DNA of 48,166 nucleotides from CAADGU01 sp964581605 (GCA_964581605.1 CAZOPF010000039.1:1-48166); one strand, 5' to 3'; counted from the first letter of the stretch, positions 25,191 through 34,124 are shown. Made by a program: numbers and translations. The notes: a model not told the origin generated them from the sequence alone.

Positions 25191-26444
25191 TTGCTGCTCT
25201 TGCCGGGAAAAGTTGAGCGGATTGTGGCTCTTCCGGCGGGAGAAGTTTCGGCCGATTTGTTAGCTGCCCAGGGACGACTGGCGCAGTTGCAGGCAAAATC
25301 ACGTGAAGCAAGACTGGCGACGGGAGCGCCGGTTGATCGTCTTAGTCACGGCCGTACTCCCCCCCCCGCCCCTCCCTCTTTCCAACTACCAGCCGGCTTA
25401 CCCGCACATTTGGGTTGGGGCAGTGCGGCACTGACGGCCGTTGCGCGGAAAAATGAGATTAAGAGACTAAGAGATGGGGAGATTGAGGAAAGCGCCGAAT
25501 CTCCCCATCTCCCCATCTCCCCCTCTCCTGATCTACCCATCGCCTCCCCTTCTATCAAGCTGTACCCCGACCTCGCCGCTGGGATGTTTCAACAGGAATT
25601 GACTGCGCCGGGGCGCATCTGGCTGCTGCTGCGTTATTTGGACGGCGCCGGGCGTGGCTGGCTTGATCTGGAAGAAGTGCGCACACATCTGACCAACAAA
25701 CAATCTCCCTGGCAGGTGTGTGGCTGGCGGCAGTTGCGCAATTTGCTGAATGAAGGGGATGGAGTGTTTTGGGTGCGGGGTGACGGCCGTATCTGGTTAC
25801 ATTCGACCGCACGTGTGGCCGCAGCTTTGCAGGTCAATCGGCTGGCGCTGCCGCCCGTCGCGCTGCCGGTCTTCGTCCTCACACAAACCATAGGCCAGGT
25901 GCGCGCCCATTTGTACGCCTCGTTTCACAGCAGCCGGGCAGTCAAGGCGACGGCCACACAGCGGCCGGCCCCCATCGCCCGCGAGACAATTGCCAGCCTG
26001 ACAAATGTTATACCCCGCACACAGCGTCGGTATGAAAAGGTAGCTCGTGTGCGCGCCAACCGCCATTTTGCCATTGGCGGCAAGGCCAGCGAGACGGCGC
26101 TGGAAGAAGCGGCGTGGCAGCACGGCCAGGCGACATTCAGACTAAACGACAAGAAAGGCAGCCAGGGAACAAAAAATCAAAGTTATGTTGCCTGGCAATT
26201 ACCCAACAGTTATACCGGGCCACACCCGGTACAGCCGAAAGGCCAGCAAAAACGAATCAATCAGGCATTGTCAGACCTGTTTATGCAAGGGATGACGGGG
26301 AACGGACAGGGCCGAATGGAAAAGCGTTTTTATGGTCACGGCCGTGCCGCCGCCCAGGCGTATAATCGGGGGGTAACACACGATATTTATTGGTACGACG
26401 GCCGTGCCCGCATCTGGCACTGTCTGGAGGGCCGGAAAAAATGA
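25191..26444 (+). CDS. Hypothetical protein with winged-helix-like region; in-frame hairpin insertion
   Basis: Up to 417 residues from TTG 25191; the first ATG is only at 25581, so the start is uncertain or the 5' end is lost. The N-terminus (LPAGEVSADLLAAQGRLAQLQAKSREA, shown in part) looks genuine. Residues ~89-115 are encoded by a simple-sequence hairpin (KRLRDGEIEE ... SPHLPISPSPDLPI). The central part WLLLRYLDGAGRGWLDLEEV to GDGRIWLHS resembles a winged helix, and later TIASLTNVIPRTQRRYEKVARV resembles a recognition helix found in replication or plasmid proteins. No family recognised. It stands next to the small RNAs and opposite the AAA ATPase. Confidence 0.6.
   Translation: MLLLPGKVERIVALPAGEVSADLLAAQGRLAQLQAKSREARLATGAPVDRLSHGRTPPPAPPSFQLPAGLPAHLGWGSAALTAVARKNEIKRLRDGEIEESAESPHLPISPSPDLPIASPSIKLYPDLAAGMFQQELTAPGRIWLLLRYLDGAGRGWLDLEEVRTHLTNKQSPWQVCGWRQLRNLLNEGDGVFWVRGDGRIWLHSTARVAAALQVNRLALPPVALPVFVLTQTIGQVRAHLYASFHSSRAVKATATQRPAPIARETIASLTNVIPRTQRRYEKVARVRANRHFAIGGKASETALEEAAWQHGQATFRLNDKKGSQGTKNQSYVAWQLPNSYTGPHPVQPKGQQKRINQALSDLFMQGMTGNGQGRMEKRFYGHGRAAAQAYNRGVTHDIYWYDGRARIWHCLEGRKK
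25455..25534. repeat. Simple-sequence hairpin inserted in a coding region
   Basis: The arm GAGATTAAGAGACTAAGAGA followed by GGGGAGATTGAGG is complemented by ATCTCCCC units (25499-25534). It is of the same type as intergenic hairpins at 27371 and 33277 but lies in frame within a gene, adding about 27 residues. Confidence 0.75.
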
Positions 26445-26479
26445 TCCCCCATTCTAGGGATATATGATAACATTTGCAC

Positions 26480-27394
26480 ATGACTGTCCATGAGATTCAC
26501 ACACTTGATCTGCACTTTCAGGGTGAAACCGAAACCATCGCGGCCTATCTGATCACGGGGACAGATGGGTTGGTGCTGGTGGAAACAGGGCCGGGTTCCA
26601 CTTTACCCACTTTACAGGCTCAGTTACGCCAATATGGGGCAAAACCGGCAGATATTCACCATGTGATTGTGACCCATATTCATTTTGACCATGCAGGTGC
26701 GGCCGGTTGGTGGGCGCAGCAAGGCGCGACAATTTATGTGCATCATTTTGGGGCCGGGCACCTGATCAATCCGGAAAAGCTGATTGCCAGTGCCACTCGT
26801 ATTTATGGCGACCAGATGGACACTTTGTGGGGGCAACTGCTGCCGGCGCCGGCTGAAAAAGTAGTTCCCCTGCATAATGGTGACATGATCGAAGCGGGGG
26901 GGCTGGTATTTACGGCCGTTGAAACCCCCGGACACGCCCGCCACCACCACGTCATCCGGCTGGAAAATGTCGCTTTTACGGGGGATGTGGGGGGCATGAA
27001 GTTAGGAAGCCGGCCGTTGCTGGACATCCCGGCTCCCCCCCCGGAATTTGACCGGGAAGCCTGGCAGTCTTCCCTGGACAAGCTGTTGGCAATGGAATTG
27101 GAAACGATTTATCCCACCCATTTTGGCGCGCTCAACAATGCCACCAGCCATTTGCAAGCCATTAAAAAACTGGTGGACGAAGCAGCCCATTTTGTGCAAG
27201 AACGGATGGCGGCGGGTGTGGAACGTGACGAGTTGATCGCCCAATACACAGCCTGGAATCACGGCCGTGCCCAGGCCGCCGGTCTCTCTGACGAATCCAT
27301 CCGCAAGTATGAAATTGCCAACCCGTTGTATATGTCGGTGGATGGGATAATGCGGTACTGGAAGAAGAAGGAGATTGAGGGATTGAGAGATTAG
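26480..27394 (+). CDS. MBL-fold metallohydrolase
   Basis: 304 residues. THIHFDHAG is the HxHxDH metal motif (near residues 71-79), followed by the third His in VETPGHARHHH, Asp in FTGDVGGMK and the last His in YPTHFGA, a complete dinuclear-zinc site. The N-terminus NxAYLITGTDGLVLVETGPG-like strand is standard for glyoxalase II-type or RNase Z-like hydrolases. ATG 26480 is chosen; there is no ribosome site, and TATGAT 12 nt upstream suggests a very short leader. The last codons (EIEGLRD and stop) lie in a hairpin arm shared with the opposing kinase gene. Confidence 0.88.
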   Translation: MTVHEIHTLDLHFQGETETIAAYLITGTDGLVLVETGPGSTLPTLQAQLRQYGAKPADIHHVIVTHIHFDHAGAAGWWAQQGATIYVHHFGAGHLINPEKLIASATRIYGDQMDTLWGQLLPAPAEKVVPLHNGDMIEAGGLVFTAVETPGHARHHHVIRLENVAFTGDVGGMKLGSRPLLDIPAPPPEFDREAWQSSLDKLLAMELETIYPTHFGALNNATSHLQAIKKLVDEAAHFVQERMAAGVERDELIAQYTAWNHGRAQAAGLSDESIRKYEIANPLYMSVDGIMRYWKKKEIEGLRD

Positions 27395-27433
27395 GAGATT
27401 ATCAATCTCCCAGTCTCCTAATCTCTCAATCTC
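27371..27433. repeat. Hairpin shared by two convergent stop codons
   Basis: GAGATTGAGGGATTGAGAGA and following bases (27371-27400) pair with AATCTCC/CTCTCAATCTC (27404-27433). The stop of the MBL gene is in the left arm and that of the histidine kinase at the right end. It may serve both genes as a 3' hairpin. Confidence 0.75.
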
Positions 27434-29555
27434 AAACCTCCGGGAGGGACAACACCACCTCTGTCCGTTTGCCAGGAATGGAATTCACGCTGATGGCGCC
27501 ACCCACAACGGCCATCATGGTGCTGTGTAGGGCCAGGCCATGCCCGTTTCCACTGGCGGGAGTGGTTGGTTGTATCCCGACCCCATTATCCACAATGGCA
27601 ACCTGCAAACCGGCAGGCCAGGAGATGGTGATTGTGATGTGCAACGGCCGTGTCCCATCATCCCCCCGCCCATGCCGGGCCGCATTGCGAATCGCTTCCC
27701 GCGCCGCATAAAAAATCACTTCGGCCGTCAGAGTGGGAATCGTCTCTGCTTTTTCGGCCGCTTCTGGTTCGATTTCCCAGACAATCTCATCAAAAGCGGC
27801 CGCCAGATCATTGTCTACCGCCCGGCGCAGGGCACGTACCAACCCCAGGCGGGCCACTTCGGGCACAGTGGTAGTGGGCATATTGTGGAGCAGATCAGAG
27901 ATTTGTTTGTGGGCATCACTTAAAAGGGTGAGGGCATCGGGAATACGGCCGTTTTCGTTGCCTGGATTGCTGAGAGCGATCATGGCAGCCTGCAAATTGG
28001 GCAGGATGTCATCATGCAGCACACGGCGGGTTTGTTGGTCAATGACCTGACTTTGCGCCAGCCGTTCGCGCTGTAATAGCATCAACCGCCGGGCCATTTC
28101 CGCGCTGGCCTGGGTATCAATCAACCGTTCACCGCTGACGCGCACAATGTCAATCTCTTCCTGACTGTACAGGCCGCCGCTGTTCTTTTCCCCCAGCAAA
28201 AAAAGGCCAATCAGGCCCCGTTCACTCCACAGGGGAATGGCCCAAATGGCCCCACCGTGCTGCTCCGGGTCGAGGGGAAGCATGAGGGTTTGGGGGGAAG
28301 TGAATTGCACTATGAGGTTGGTTAGCGGCGGCAGGTTGGGGGCGGTAGATGGATAGGTGAGGGGCGGGCCAACCAGGGGAGCCAGGGGGCCGACGGCCGT
28401 CAGATAAGCCATTTTGGCATCCAATAATTCCCGGCACAGCGCACGGAAGGGCAGGTCAATATCCACTTCCTGTGGACTGGTGGGAGTGAGCAATTGGTCG
28501 AGCAAACGCTGGCTGCTGACAAACGGCCGTAGCTGTTCCATCGTCCGCTCCCGTTCCACATAGGAGCGCCAGCTGACCAGGGCGTAAAAGACGGCGATGA
28601 GCATGGCCACCAACACCTGCCCATACAACGGCCGTAGCTGAATGGTAAGGGCGGCGCTGATGAGCACGGCCGTGCCCGCGCTGAGAGCGATAGCCCGGTA
28701 CCAATGGCGGGCCAGCCCACGTCGGGGCAGCGTCTTGCCGGTGAATACCTCATACGAAACGACCGCCTGGCCGACCAGCAAAATCACCACCCCAATGAGC
28801 GAAGAGACGAATAGATCAAAGCGGGCGACCAATTCCCGCGAGACAAAGTAGATTTCTAAAAAAGTGCGGCGATGGGCGTCTTGCACCACCCACAACATGG
28901 CTCCCGTCACCAGCAAACTGACCAACATGAGCATAATCGAGGCGGCCATGAGATACGGCCGTGCCCGCTGCCGTGCTACTGTGCCCATCACTCGTTCCGA
29001 TGGGCCGGGCTGCCGCAATGCATCCAGCGATAGGCCAACACACAACAAAACGTAGAGGCTATAACCAACGGCCAGCAGGGGAATTCCGGCAAATGACCAG
29101 CGCACTGAGACGCGCAAACTGTTCATTTCCGGGGCAGGAATAATGAGCAGCAGCAACCCCAGGCCAAAACTGGCCAATCCGGCCAGCAGCAAGAGAGTCA
29201 CCGCCACCAACCACCATTGTTGGCGCTGGCGCAAGCGGGCAGTTGGGGCGGCCCAAAACCCGGCATACCAGAGGATGACCACATACCAGGCATAGGGCAG
29301 CAGGATGACGGGCACCATGCCCACCGTCCACCAAAAAATCATGCTGCGCCAGGTAATGTTGAAACCCAGTCCGGCAATGGCCGAATGGCTGACGAAAAAT
29401 AGCCCGCCCAACAGCAACCCGGCGCTGGCAATCCAGATACCCCATGCTCGCCGGTCAGAATTTAGCAGCACTGTCAGCCCCAGCCAGATGAGCAGCAGGG
29501 CATTAAAGAGGGAGACGGCCACGATGGCCCAGTTGAGGTAGAGGTTTGTGCTCAT
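27432..29555 (-). CDS. Membrane sensor histidine kinase (HisKA_3, NarX/LiaS-like output)
   Basis: 707 residues. About nine to ten membrane helices occupy 1-325, a GAF-like domain about 350-480, then the phosphoacceptor region with His514 in RRVLHDDILPNLQAAMI. The ATPase has an N-box EAIRNAARHGRG, G1 VDNGVGI and G2 GHGLALHS. The large multi-helix sensor (7TM-like plus extra helices) suggests a membrane or lipid signal rather than a soluble periplasmic ligand. It follows its response regulator by 75 nt. Confidence 0.9.
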   Translation of the reverse strand: MSTNLYLNWAIVAVSLFNALLLIWLGLTVLLNSDRRAWGIWIASAGLLLGGLFFVSHSAIAGLGFNITWRSMIFWWTVGMVPVILLPYAWYVVILWYAGFWAAPTARLRQRQQWWLVAVTLLLLAGLASFGLGLLLLIIPAPEMNSLRVSVRWSFAGIPLLAVGYSLYVLLCVGLSLDALRQPGPSERVMGTVARQRARPYLMAASIMLMLVSLLVTGAMLWVVQDAHRRTFLEIYFVSRELVARFDLFVSSLIGVVILLVGQAVVSYEVFTGKTLPRRGLARHWYRAIALSAGTAVLISAALTIQLRPLYGQVLVAMLIAVFYALVSWRSYVERERTMEQLRPFVSSQRLLDQLLTPTSPQEVDIDLPFRALCRELLDAKMAYLTAVGPLAPLVGPPLTYPSTAPNLPPLTNLIVQFTSPQTLMLPLDPEQHGGAIWAIPLWSERGLIGLFLLGEKNSGGLYSQEEIDIVRVSGERLIDTQASAEMARRLMLLQRERLAQSQVIDQQTRRVLHDDILPNLQAAMIALSNPGNENGRIPDALTLLSDAHKQISDLLHNMPTTTVPEVARLGLVRALRRAVDNDLAAAFDEIVWEIEPEAAEKAETIPTLTAEVIFYAAREAIRNAARHGRGDDGTRPLHITITISWPAGLQVAIVDNGVGIQPTTPASGNGHGLALHSTMMAVVGGAISVNSIPGKRTEVVLSLPEV

Positions 29556-29557
29556 TT

Positions 29558-29635
29558 CGGTAATTCGGTGAACGGTGATCAGTTATCGGTTTTCGGTCGA
29601 ACCCACCGATTACCGATAACTGATTACCGATTACC
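29558..29635. repeat. Hairpin of CGGTAATTCGGT quasi-repeats between regulator and kinase
   Basis: The left arm (29558-29590) mixes GGTAATTCGGTGA and GATCAGTTATCGGT; the right arm (29605-29635) is ACCGATTACCGATAAC then TGATTACCGATTACC. It overlaps the regulator stop and lies between two co-transcribed genes. Confidence 0.7.
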
Positions 29636-30365
29636 TCTTCCACTCCACCCAATTCCCCTGGGCGTCCAACACCTGGGGGATGCCACCATCTGTCCAGGTG
29701 AGGAGGTGGCCGTTGTGGACGATGAGGGCGGCGCGGGTGCGGGCGACTTTTTCTTCGGTGGTGGTGCTGTTGAGTCCCCAGGCGGCGTAAATTTGGCCGT
29801 TGATGCGGCTGATGGTGCGTTTGTCGCGGAAGCCCATGCGGGCGGCGATTTGCTCGTTGCTCATGCCCTGGGCCAACATGCGGGCGACCTCTTGCTCGTT
29901 GGGTTCCAGCAAGGCCATGGGGGCGTGTTCGTCTTTGTGGCGCACTTCCTGGACGCGGGATTCGATGTCGGGGTCTATGAAGGAACGGCCGTGTACCGCA
30001 TCCTGCAACAAGGGCACAATCATTTGCGGCAGCAGGTAGTTGGATTTGCGCACATAGGCGTAGTGGCTGAGGATGCCGGCGCGGCGAAAGGCGCGGTAGT
30101 AGGCGTCGTCGTCCTGGATGGAGTAGAAAACGACGGGCATTCGGGGGAATTCGCGGCGGATGGCCACGGCCGTGTCAATCCCATTCATCTCGCCCGCTAA
30201 CTGCACATCCATCAAAATGGCCTGGGGCGGCCGCTGCAAACAAAGCTCCAGTGCCGCCTCGCCGCTGGCGCAGTCGGCAATCACCTGCACCTGTCCGGTC
30301 GCTTCTAGCCCGGCTTTCAGGGCAGGGCGCAGCTTTTCATTGTCTTCAACAATTAAGATGTGCAT
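29631..30365 (-). CDS. NarL-type response regulator with LuxR HTH
   Basis: 244 residues. Receiver domain with acidic pocket VEDNE, phospho-acceptor Asp53 in ILMDVQLAGEMNG, and Lys in YVRKSNYLLP. The C-terminal part has NEQEVARMLAQGMSNEQIAARMGFRDKRTISRINGQIYAAWGL, a LuxR/NarL-type helix-turn-helix. Beyond it is an extra ~30-residue tail ending GNWVEWKR. It precedes the HisKA_3 kinase, its probable partner. The divergent VanZ/DUF4173 genes are candidate targets (inference). Confidence 0.9.
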   Translation of the reverse strand: MHILIVEDNEKLRPALKAGLEATGQVQVIADCASGEAALELCLQRPPQAILMDVQLAGEMNGIDTAVAIRREFPRMPVVFYSIQDDDAYYRAFRRAGILSHYAYVRKSNYLLPQMIVPLLQDAVHGRSFIDPDIESRVQEVRHKDEHAPMALLEPNEQEVARMLAQGMSNEQIAARMGFRDKRTISRINGQIYAAWGLNSTTTEEKVARTRAALIVHNGHLLTWTDGGIPQVLDAQGNWVEWKR

Positions 30366-30378
30366 ATTTCAATCCAAA

Positions 30379-30429
30379 GAGATTGGAGATTAGAGATTGG
30401 AGATTGTCTCATCTCTAATCTCCAATCTC
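30379..30429. repeat. Hairpin of GATTGGAGATTAGA quasi-repeats
   Basis: GAGATTGGAGATTAGAGATT pairs with AATCTCTAATCTCC-like sequence. It lies between the divergent regulator and VanZ-like genes, in the promoter region. Confidence 0.7.
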
Positions 30430-30529
30430 AACAATGTCTGATTCCGTTCACCCGGTCAAGCACTTGAGTGCGTGGGATTGGGCATTCAGGCGGTGGTAAC
30501 GGCCGTGTCCATTCCCTATCCTGTGCCGC

Positions 30530-30967
30530 ATGGTACATCTAAAACATCACAATTTCAAAAGTAATAGCCGGTTGCTGGCTGGATTGGCCGGCCTGGTGGT
30601 TGTTGTTCTTTTTCCTTATGGCTGGCTGGCGGAAAACTGGCCCATATTTGACCGGTTCACGGGATTTATTTTTGGTTCAGAAGCGGCCCATGTGGCCGGT
30701 CATGTGGGGCTGTTTATGTTGTTGGGTACGGCCGTGCTGCTGATCTTTCCGCGGTTGAAGCAACGGCCGTACCTCTACTTTAGCCTGATGGCGGGAATGG
30801 GCATGGTGCAGGAATTTTTGCAGATTGTCTCGTTCAAACACCGGCCGGTGGCCGCTAATGACCTGTTTGATCTGGTGGTGGATTTATTGGCCGCAGGCAT
30901 TGTATTTATTGTTTTTAACGCCGAGGGACGGCTAAGAGCCGGGCGGAGACGCAGAGGTGCAACATGA
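30530..30967 (+). CDS. VanZ-like membrane protein
   Basis: 145 residues, four membrane helices. FGSEAAHVAGHVGLFMLLG and MGMVQEFLQIVSFKHRPVAANDLFDLVVDLLAAGIV carry the His/Asp/Glu pattern of the VanZ/PF04892 fold. Its function is unknown; VanZ itself confers low-level teicoplanin resistance. The ATG is without a good ribosome site. Its stop overlaps the start of the DUF4173 gene (ATGA), so the two are coupled. Confidence 0.82.
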   Translation: MVHLKHHNFKSNSRLLAGLAGLVVVVLFPYGWLAENWPIFDRFTGFIFGSEAAHVAGHVGLFMLLGTAVLLIFPRLKQRPYLYFSLMAGMGMVQEFLQIVSFKHRPVAANDLFDLVVDLLAAGIVFIVFNAEGRLRAGRRRRGAT

Positions 30968-32592
30968 TAGAAAGTTTGAAGCATGAGGGAAGTGTTGTGG
31001 CCGGGGCACGGCCGTCTCGTCTGGCACACATTCAATCACCGGGGCGTGTGCTGGCGGTGGGGTTGGGGATGGGTGTGGCGGCCGATGTGTTAATTTTTGG
31101 CAAGCCGTTGGGGATTGGGCTGCTGATTTGTGTGCTGCTGGCGGCAGCGGCGTTGTGGCGGGTGAACCGGGCGGAAGGGGTCACGGCCGTGCGTGCCAAC
31201 CTGTGGCTGCTCCTGCCGCTTCTCTTTTTTGCCGGCATGGTCTTTGTTCGTGCCAATTCTACCTTAACCGCCCTTAATACGGTGGCGGTGCTATGTTTGC
31301 TGGCCTACCTGGTCTTCTTTTGGGGGCGAGGACGGGTGCAAAATCTGGGGCTGGTGGATATGGCCTTGCTGCCGCTGCGGGTGAGTGGGCATGCTGTGAC
31401 CCTGACACCACCCATTGTGGGTGAAAGTGTGGATACGGAAGTGTTGTGGCGGCACGGCCGTTGCTCCCTGTTTCCGGTGCTACGTGGTTTGCTGCTGTCC
31501 TTACCGGTGCTGTTCATCTTCACCGTGCTGCTGGCGATGGCCGATACCATTTTTGCCAACACCGTGGAGACAGCCTTCAGCCTGAACATTGTGGCCCGTC
31601 TGTTTAACTGGGCCGGACACGGCGTCTTGATCCTGCTAGCAGCCTGGTTGTTGACAGGAGGATTGGCGTATGGGGTGATGCGGCGGTACGGCCGTGATGA
31701 CCAGAGCCGCTTTGAAGCTACTTTGCAGCAAATTCCCCGCCATTTTTCGTTGGGATATATAGAGATGGTTACACTGCTCGCGGCCGTAAATCTTCTCTTT
31801 CTCGTTTTTGTCATTATCCAGTTCACCTATCTGTTTGGCGGCGTGGCCTTCATGCAGGTAGAAAACTTTTCTTATGCCGAGTATGCCCGACGTGGCTTTT
31901 TTGAACTGCTGCTGGTGGTCATCCTCAGCATCAGCCTGATTTTAGGGTTGAACTGGCTGACACGGCGGGAATCAAAGCGGCAAATCAAGCTGTTTAATGC
32001 CTTGAGCACGTTGCTGATTGGGCTGGTGCTGGTGATGCTGGCTTCTGCATTCCGGCGCATGATGTTGTATGAAGCGCAGTTTGGTTACACCGAAATGCGC
32101 TTGTTGGTATACGTGTTTATGCTCTGGCTGTCCCCTTTGCTGCTCTGGTTTGTGGTCACGCTGTGGCGGCGACCTGACCGGTTTGCGGCGGGGGCATTGG
32201 TGGCGGCACTTGGTTTTCTGGTGACGCTCAATTTGCTCAACCCCGATGCCTTTATTGCCCGGCAAAATCTGGCGCGTTATGTCGTGTCGGGTGATCTGGA
32301 CGCGGTTTATCTGGCCAGCCTGTCGGAGGATGCCACACCTTACCTGTTGGCTGCTTTGCTTCTAACAGCCGGGGATACCGCAGAACAGATGATGCCGTCC
32401 TGTTATGACCCATTTTCACGGGCGGGGCGGATAGATTGTTATGCTGTGCCTTATGAGATAGTGCGGGATGAGTTGCACGGCCGTGTCCAATCCATGACCG
32501 AAAATGGTGAGTGGCGGCGGTGGCAATCATTCCATCTGGCGCGTTGGCAAGCGTTTGGGTTGTTAAGCGAGATCGGAGATGTAGAAGGCTGA
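30964..32592 (+). CDS. DUF4173/DUF4153-type polytopic membrane protein
   Basis: 542 residues with about twelve membrane helices. QVENFSYAEYARRGFFELLLVVILS is a strong family motif of the DUF4153/DUF4173 group. The C-terminal 120 residues are soluble, with DLDAVYLASLSEDATPYLLAALL and C(400s)-rich SCYDPF...IDCYA, a common feature of this family. Function unknown. Its start overlaps the VanZ-like stop. Confidence 0.88.
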   Translation: MIESLKHEGSVVAGARPSRLAHIQSPGRVLAVGLGMGVAADVLIFGKPLGIGLLICVLLAAAALWRVNRAEGVTAVRANLWLLLPLLFFAGMVFVRANSTLTALNTVAVLCLLAYLVFFWGRGRVQNLGLVDMALLPLRVSGHAVTLTPPIVGESVDTEVLWRHGRCSLFPVLRGLLLSLPVLFIFTVLLAMADTIFANTVETAFSLNIVARLFNWAGHGVLILLAAWLLTGGLAYGVMRRYGRDDQSRFEATLQQIPRHFSLGYIEMVTLLAAVNLLFLVFVIIQFTYLFGGVAFMQVENFSYAEYARRGFFELLLVVILSISLILGLNWLTRRESKRQIKLFNALSTLLIGLVLVMLASAFRRMMLYEAQFGYTEMRLLVYVFMLWLSPLLLWFVVTLWRRPDRFAAGALVAALGFLVTLNLLNPDAFIARQNLARYVVSGDLDAVYLASLSEDATPYLLAALLLTAGDTAEQMMPSCYDPFSRAGRIDCYAVPYEIVRDELHGRVQSMTENGEWRRWQSFHLARWQAFGLLSEIGDVEG

Positions 32593-32613
32593 CCATCTCC
32601 AATCTCTGATCTC
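32569..32613. repeat. Hairpin of GAGATCGGAGAT type at the DUF4173 stop
   Basis: GAGATCGGAGATGTAGAAGG includes the stop region; ATCTCCAATCTCTGATCTC follows (to 32613). It ends just before the ribosome site of the DUF1361 gene. Confidence 0.6.
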
Positions 32614-32628
32614 CCGGAGGTATGATTT

Positions 32629-33294
32629 ATGTTCCCAACCAGACAATTTATATTACTCTTTCTGGTTTTGGTTTTTGCTTCAATTGTGTCTACGTCGTTG
32701 GTTGTTGTGCGTGGCTTTTATACCGGGTATGTGCTGTTTGCCTTTCTGGTGTGGAATCTGATCCTGGCCTGGCTGCCGTTCCTGTTTGCTACAGTTGTCA
32801 TAATGTTCCCCGTGAAACATTATGTAACTATTTTCTTCGGTGTTTTGTGGCTTTTATTCTTTCCTAATGCCCTTTACATTGTCACTGATTTTCTCCACTT
32901 GGGGTCGCGTGGCGATGTGCCCTTGTGGTATGACCTGATTATGATTGCCTCGTTTGCCCTGACCGGTTTGTGCCTGGGTTTTGCGTCCCTGGCGATGATG
33001 CAGAGGTGGGTATCCACCCATTGGGGTCGAGTGGTCGGCTGGTTTTTTGTGCTGGCGGCGTTGGGTTTGAGTTGTTTTGGGGTGTATATCGGCCGTTTCC
33101 TGCGTTGGAATAGTTGGGACGTGTTTTCTAACCCTCTTTCGCTGCTCGTTGACCTGCAATTGCACCTGACCACGCCACCGCTGCTGGCAAAAACGGCCGT
33201 TGTCACACTCGGCTTAATGGCGGTGTTTACCTTCACGTATGTCGTTTTTACTGTTTTACCGCATATGTCGGTGCATGAGAGATTGAGAGATTAA
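32629..33294 (+). CDS. DUF1361 membrane protein
   Basis: 221 residues, about seven helices. LFFPNALYIVTDFLHLGSR and PLWYDLIMIASFALTGLCLGFASL are diagnostic of DUF1361. The family is of unknown function. GGAGG precedes the ATG. The final HERLRD codons lie inside a hairpin arm. It is third in the plus-strand membrane-protein run. Confidence 0.88.
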   Translation: MFPTRQFILLFLVLVFASIVSTSLVVVRGFYTGYVLFAFLVWNLILAWLPFLFATVVIMFPVKHYVTIFFGVLWLLFFPNALYIVTDFLHLGSRGDVPLWYDLIMIASFALTGLCLGFASLAMMQRWVSTHWGRVVGWFFVLAALGLSCFGVYIGRFLRWNSWDVFSNPLSLLVDLQLHLTTPPLLAKTAVVTLGLMAVFTFTYVVFTVLPHMSVHERLRD

Positions 33295-33331
33295 GTGATG
33301 GGGAGATTGAGTCTCCCAATCTCTCAATCAC
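33277..33331. repeat. Hairpin of GAGAGATTGAGAG type at the DUF1361 stop
   Basis: The arm GAGAGATTGAGAGATTAAG encodes the end of the protein (ERLRD and stop). The opposite arm is TCTCCCAATCTCTCAATCAC. It resembles 27371-27433, where the same gene-end residues (GLRD) are encoded. Confidence 0.7.
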
Positions 33332-33347
33332 AATTCTTGGAGGCTTT

Positions 33348-33989
33348 ATGACCTACCCAACCTATGCTGAAGAAGAAGTGAACCGGGATTTCCCGGCATT
33401 GGGGATTGTATCTGCCTGGTTTGGGGTGATCATGGTGGTGCTGACGGCCGTTGGTGCCAGCCTCAGCAGCCCTCTGCAACCATCCAAAACAGAGCCGCTG
33501 GTGGATATGCTGCAATTCATCCTGGTTGCTCTTATCCTGGCTTCGGTGGCCTACGTTTTTGTACGGGCGGGTGAGGGGATGAAGGTCACGGCCGTGCCCC
33601 TGGTCATCAACATCGGCACGCTGGTCATCTTGCAGTTGGTGCCCTTTGCCGCCATTTGGGAAGAAGCTCGCTACCGTTATCACGCCCCCAACTACCAGGC
33701 TGTTGTGCAAAAAGTGGAAAGTGGTGAATGGCAGCCTGACAGCAACGGCATGTTGACACTGCCAGGGCAGTACCAACATCTCTCGGCGGACAACGGCCGT
33801 GTCTGGGTGCAACGGGATGGTACGGCCGTGACCATCTTGTTTATGACGGAACAATTAGGGTTCAATCAATTTGTCGGGTATGTGTATCGTTCCGACGGCC
33901 GTGCCCCTCAGAGCAGTATACTTTGGGGGCAGTGGCACACTATCATTCCCAAGCAAGCAAATTGGTTTTATTGCATTTCTGATAGGTGA
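33348..33989 (+). CDS. Membrane protein of unknown function
   Basis: 213 residues. Three membrane helices occupy 20-105 (VSAWFGVIMVVLTAVGASL, LQFILVALILASVAYVFV and VPLVINIGTLVILQLVPFA). The C-terminal ~100 residues are soluble with beta-strand character: YQAVVQKVESGEWQPDSNGMLTL, YQHLSADNGRVWVQRDG and VTILFMTEQ. I do not recognise the family. GGAGG precedes the ATG. It probably belongs to the same operon as DUF1361. Confidence 0.72.
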   Translation: MTYPTYAEEEVNRDFPALGIVSAWFGVIMVVLTAVGASLSSPLQPSKTEPLVDMLQFILVALILASVAYVFVRAGEGMKVTAVPLVINIGTLVILQLVPFAAIWEEARYRYHAPNYQAVVQKVESGEWQPDSNGMLTLPGQYQHLSADNGRVWVQRDGTAVTILFMTEQLGFNQFVGYVYRSDGRAPQSSILWGQWHTIIPKQANWFYCISDR

Positions 33990-34089
33990 GGCTTTTTCTC
34001 TGGTAGCCGGGCATTATCGCCTGAAATTTGTTATGAGTAGCTCATAAAAATATAATGATGGTTCGCCCTTGCGGAAACGGCCGTTGCTA

Positions 34090-34118
34090 TTGCCTTGCCG
34101 GAACGGATGTTCTATAAT
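34090..34118 (+). promoter_or_regulatory. Leaderless promoter of the radical SAM gene
   Basis: TTGCCT (34090-34095), 17-nt spacer, TATAAT (34113-34118). Position +7 from the -10 is 34125, the A of the chosen ATG, so the transcript would be leaderless. Confidence 0.72.
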
Positions 34119-34124
34119 TTGGAC

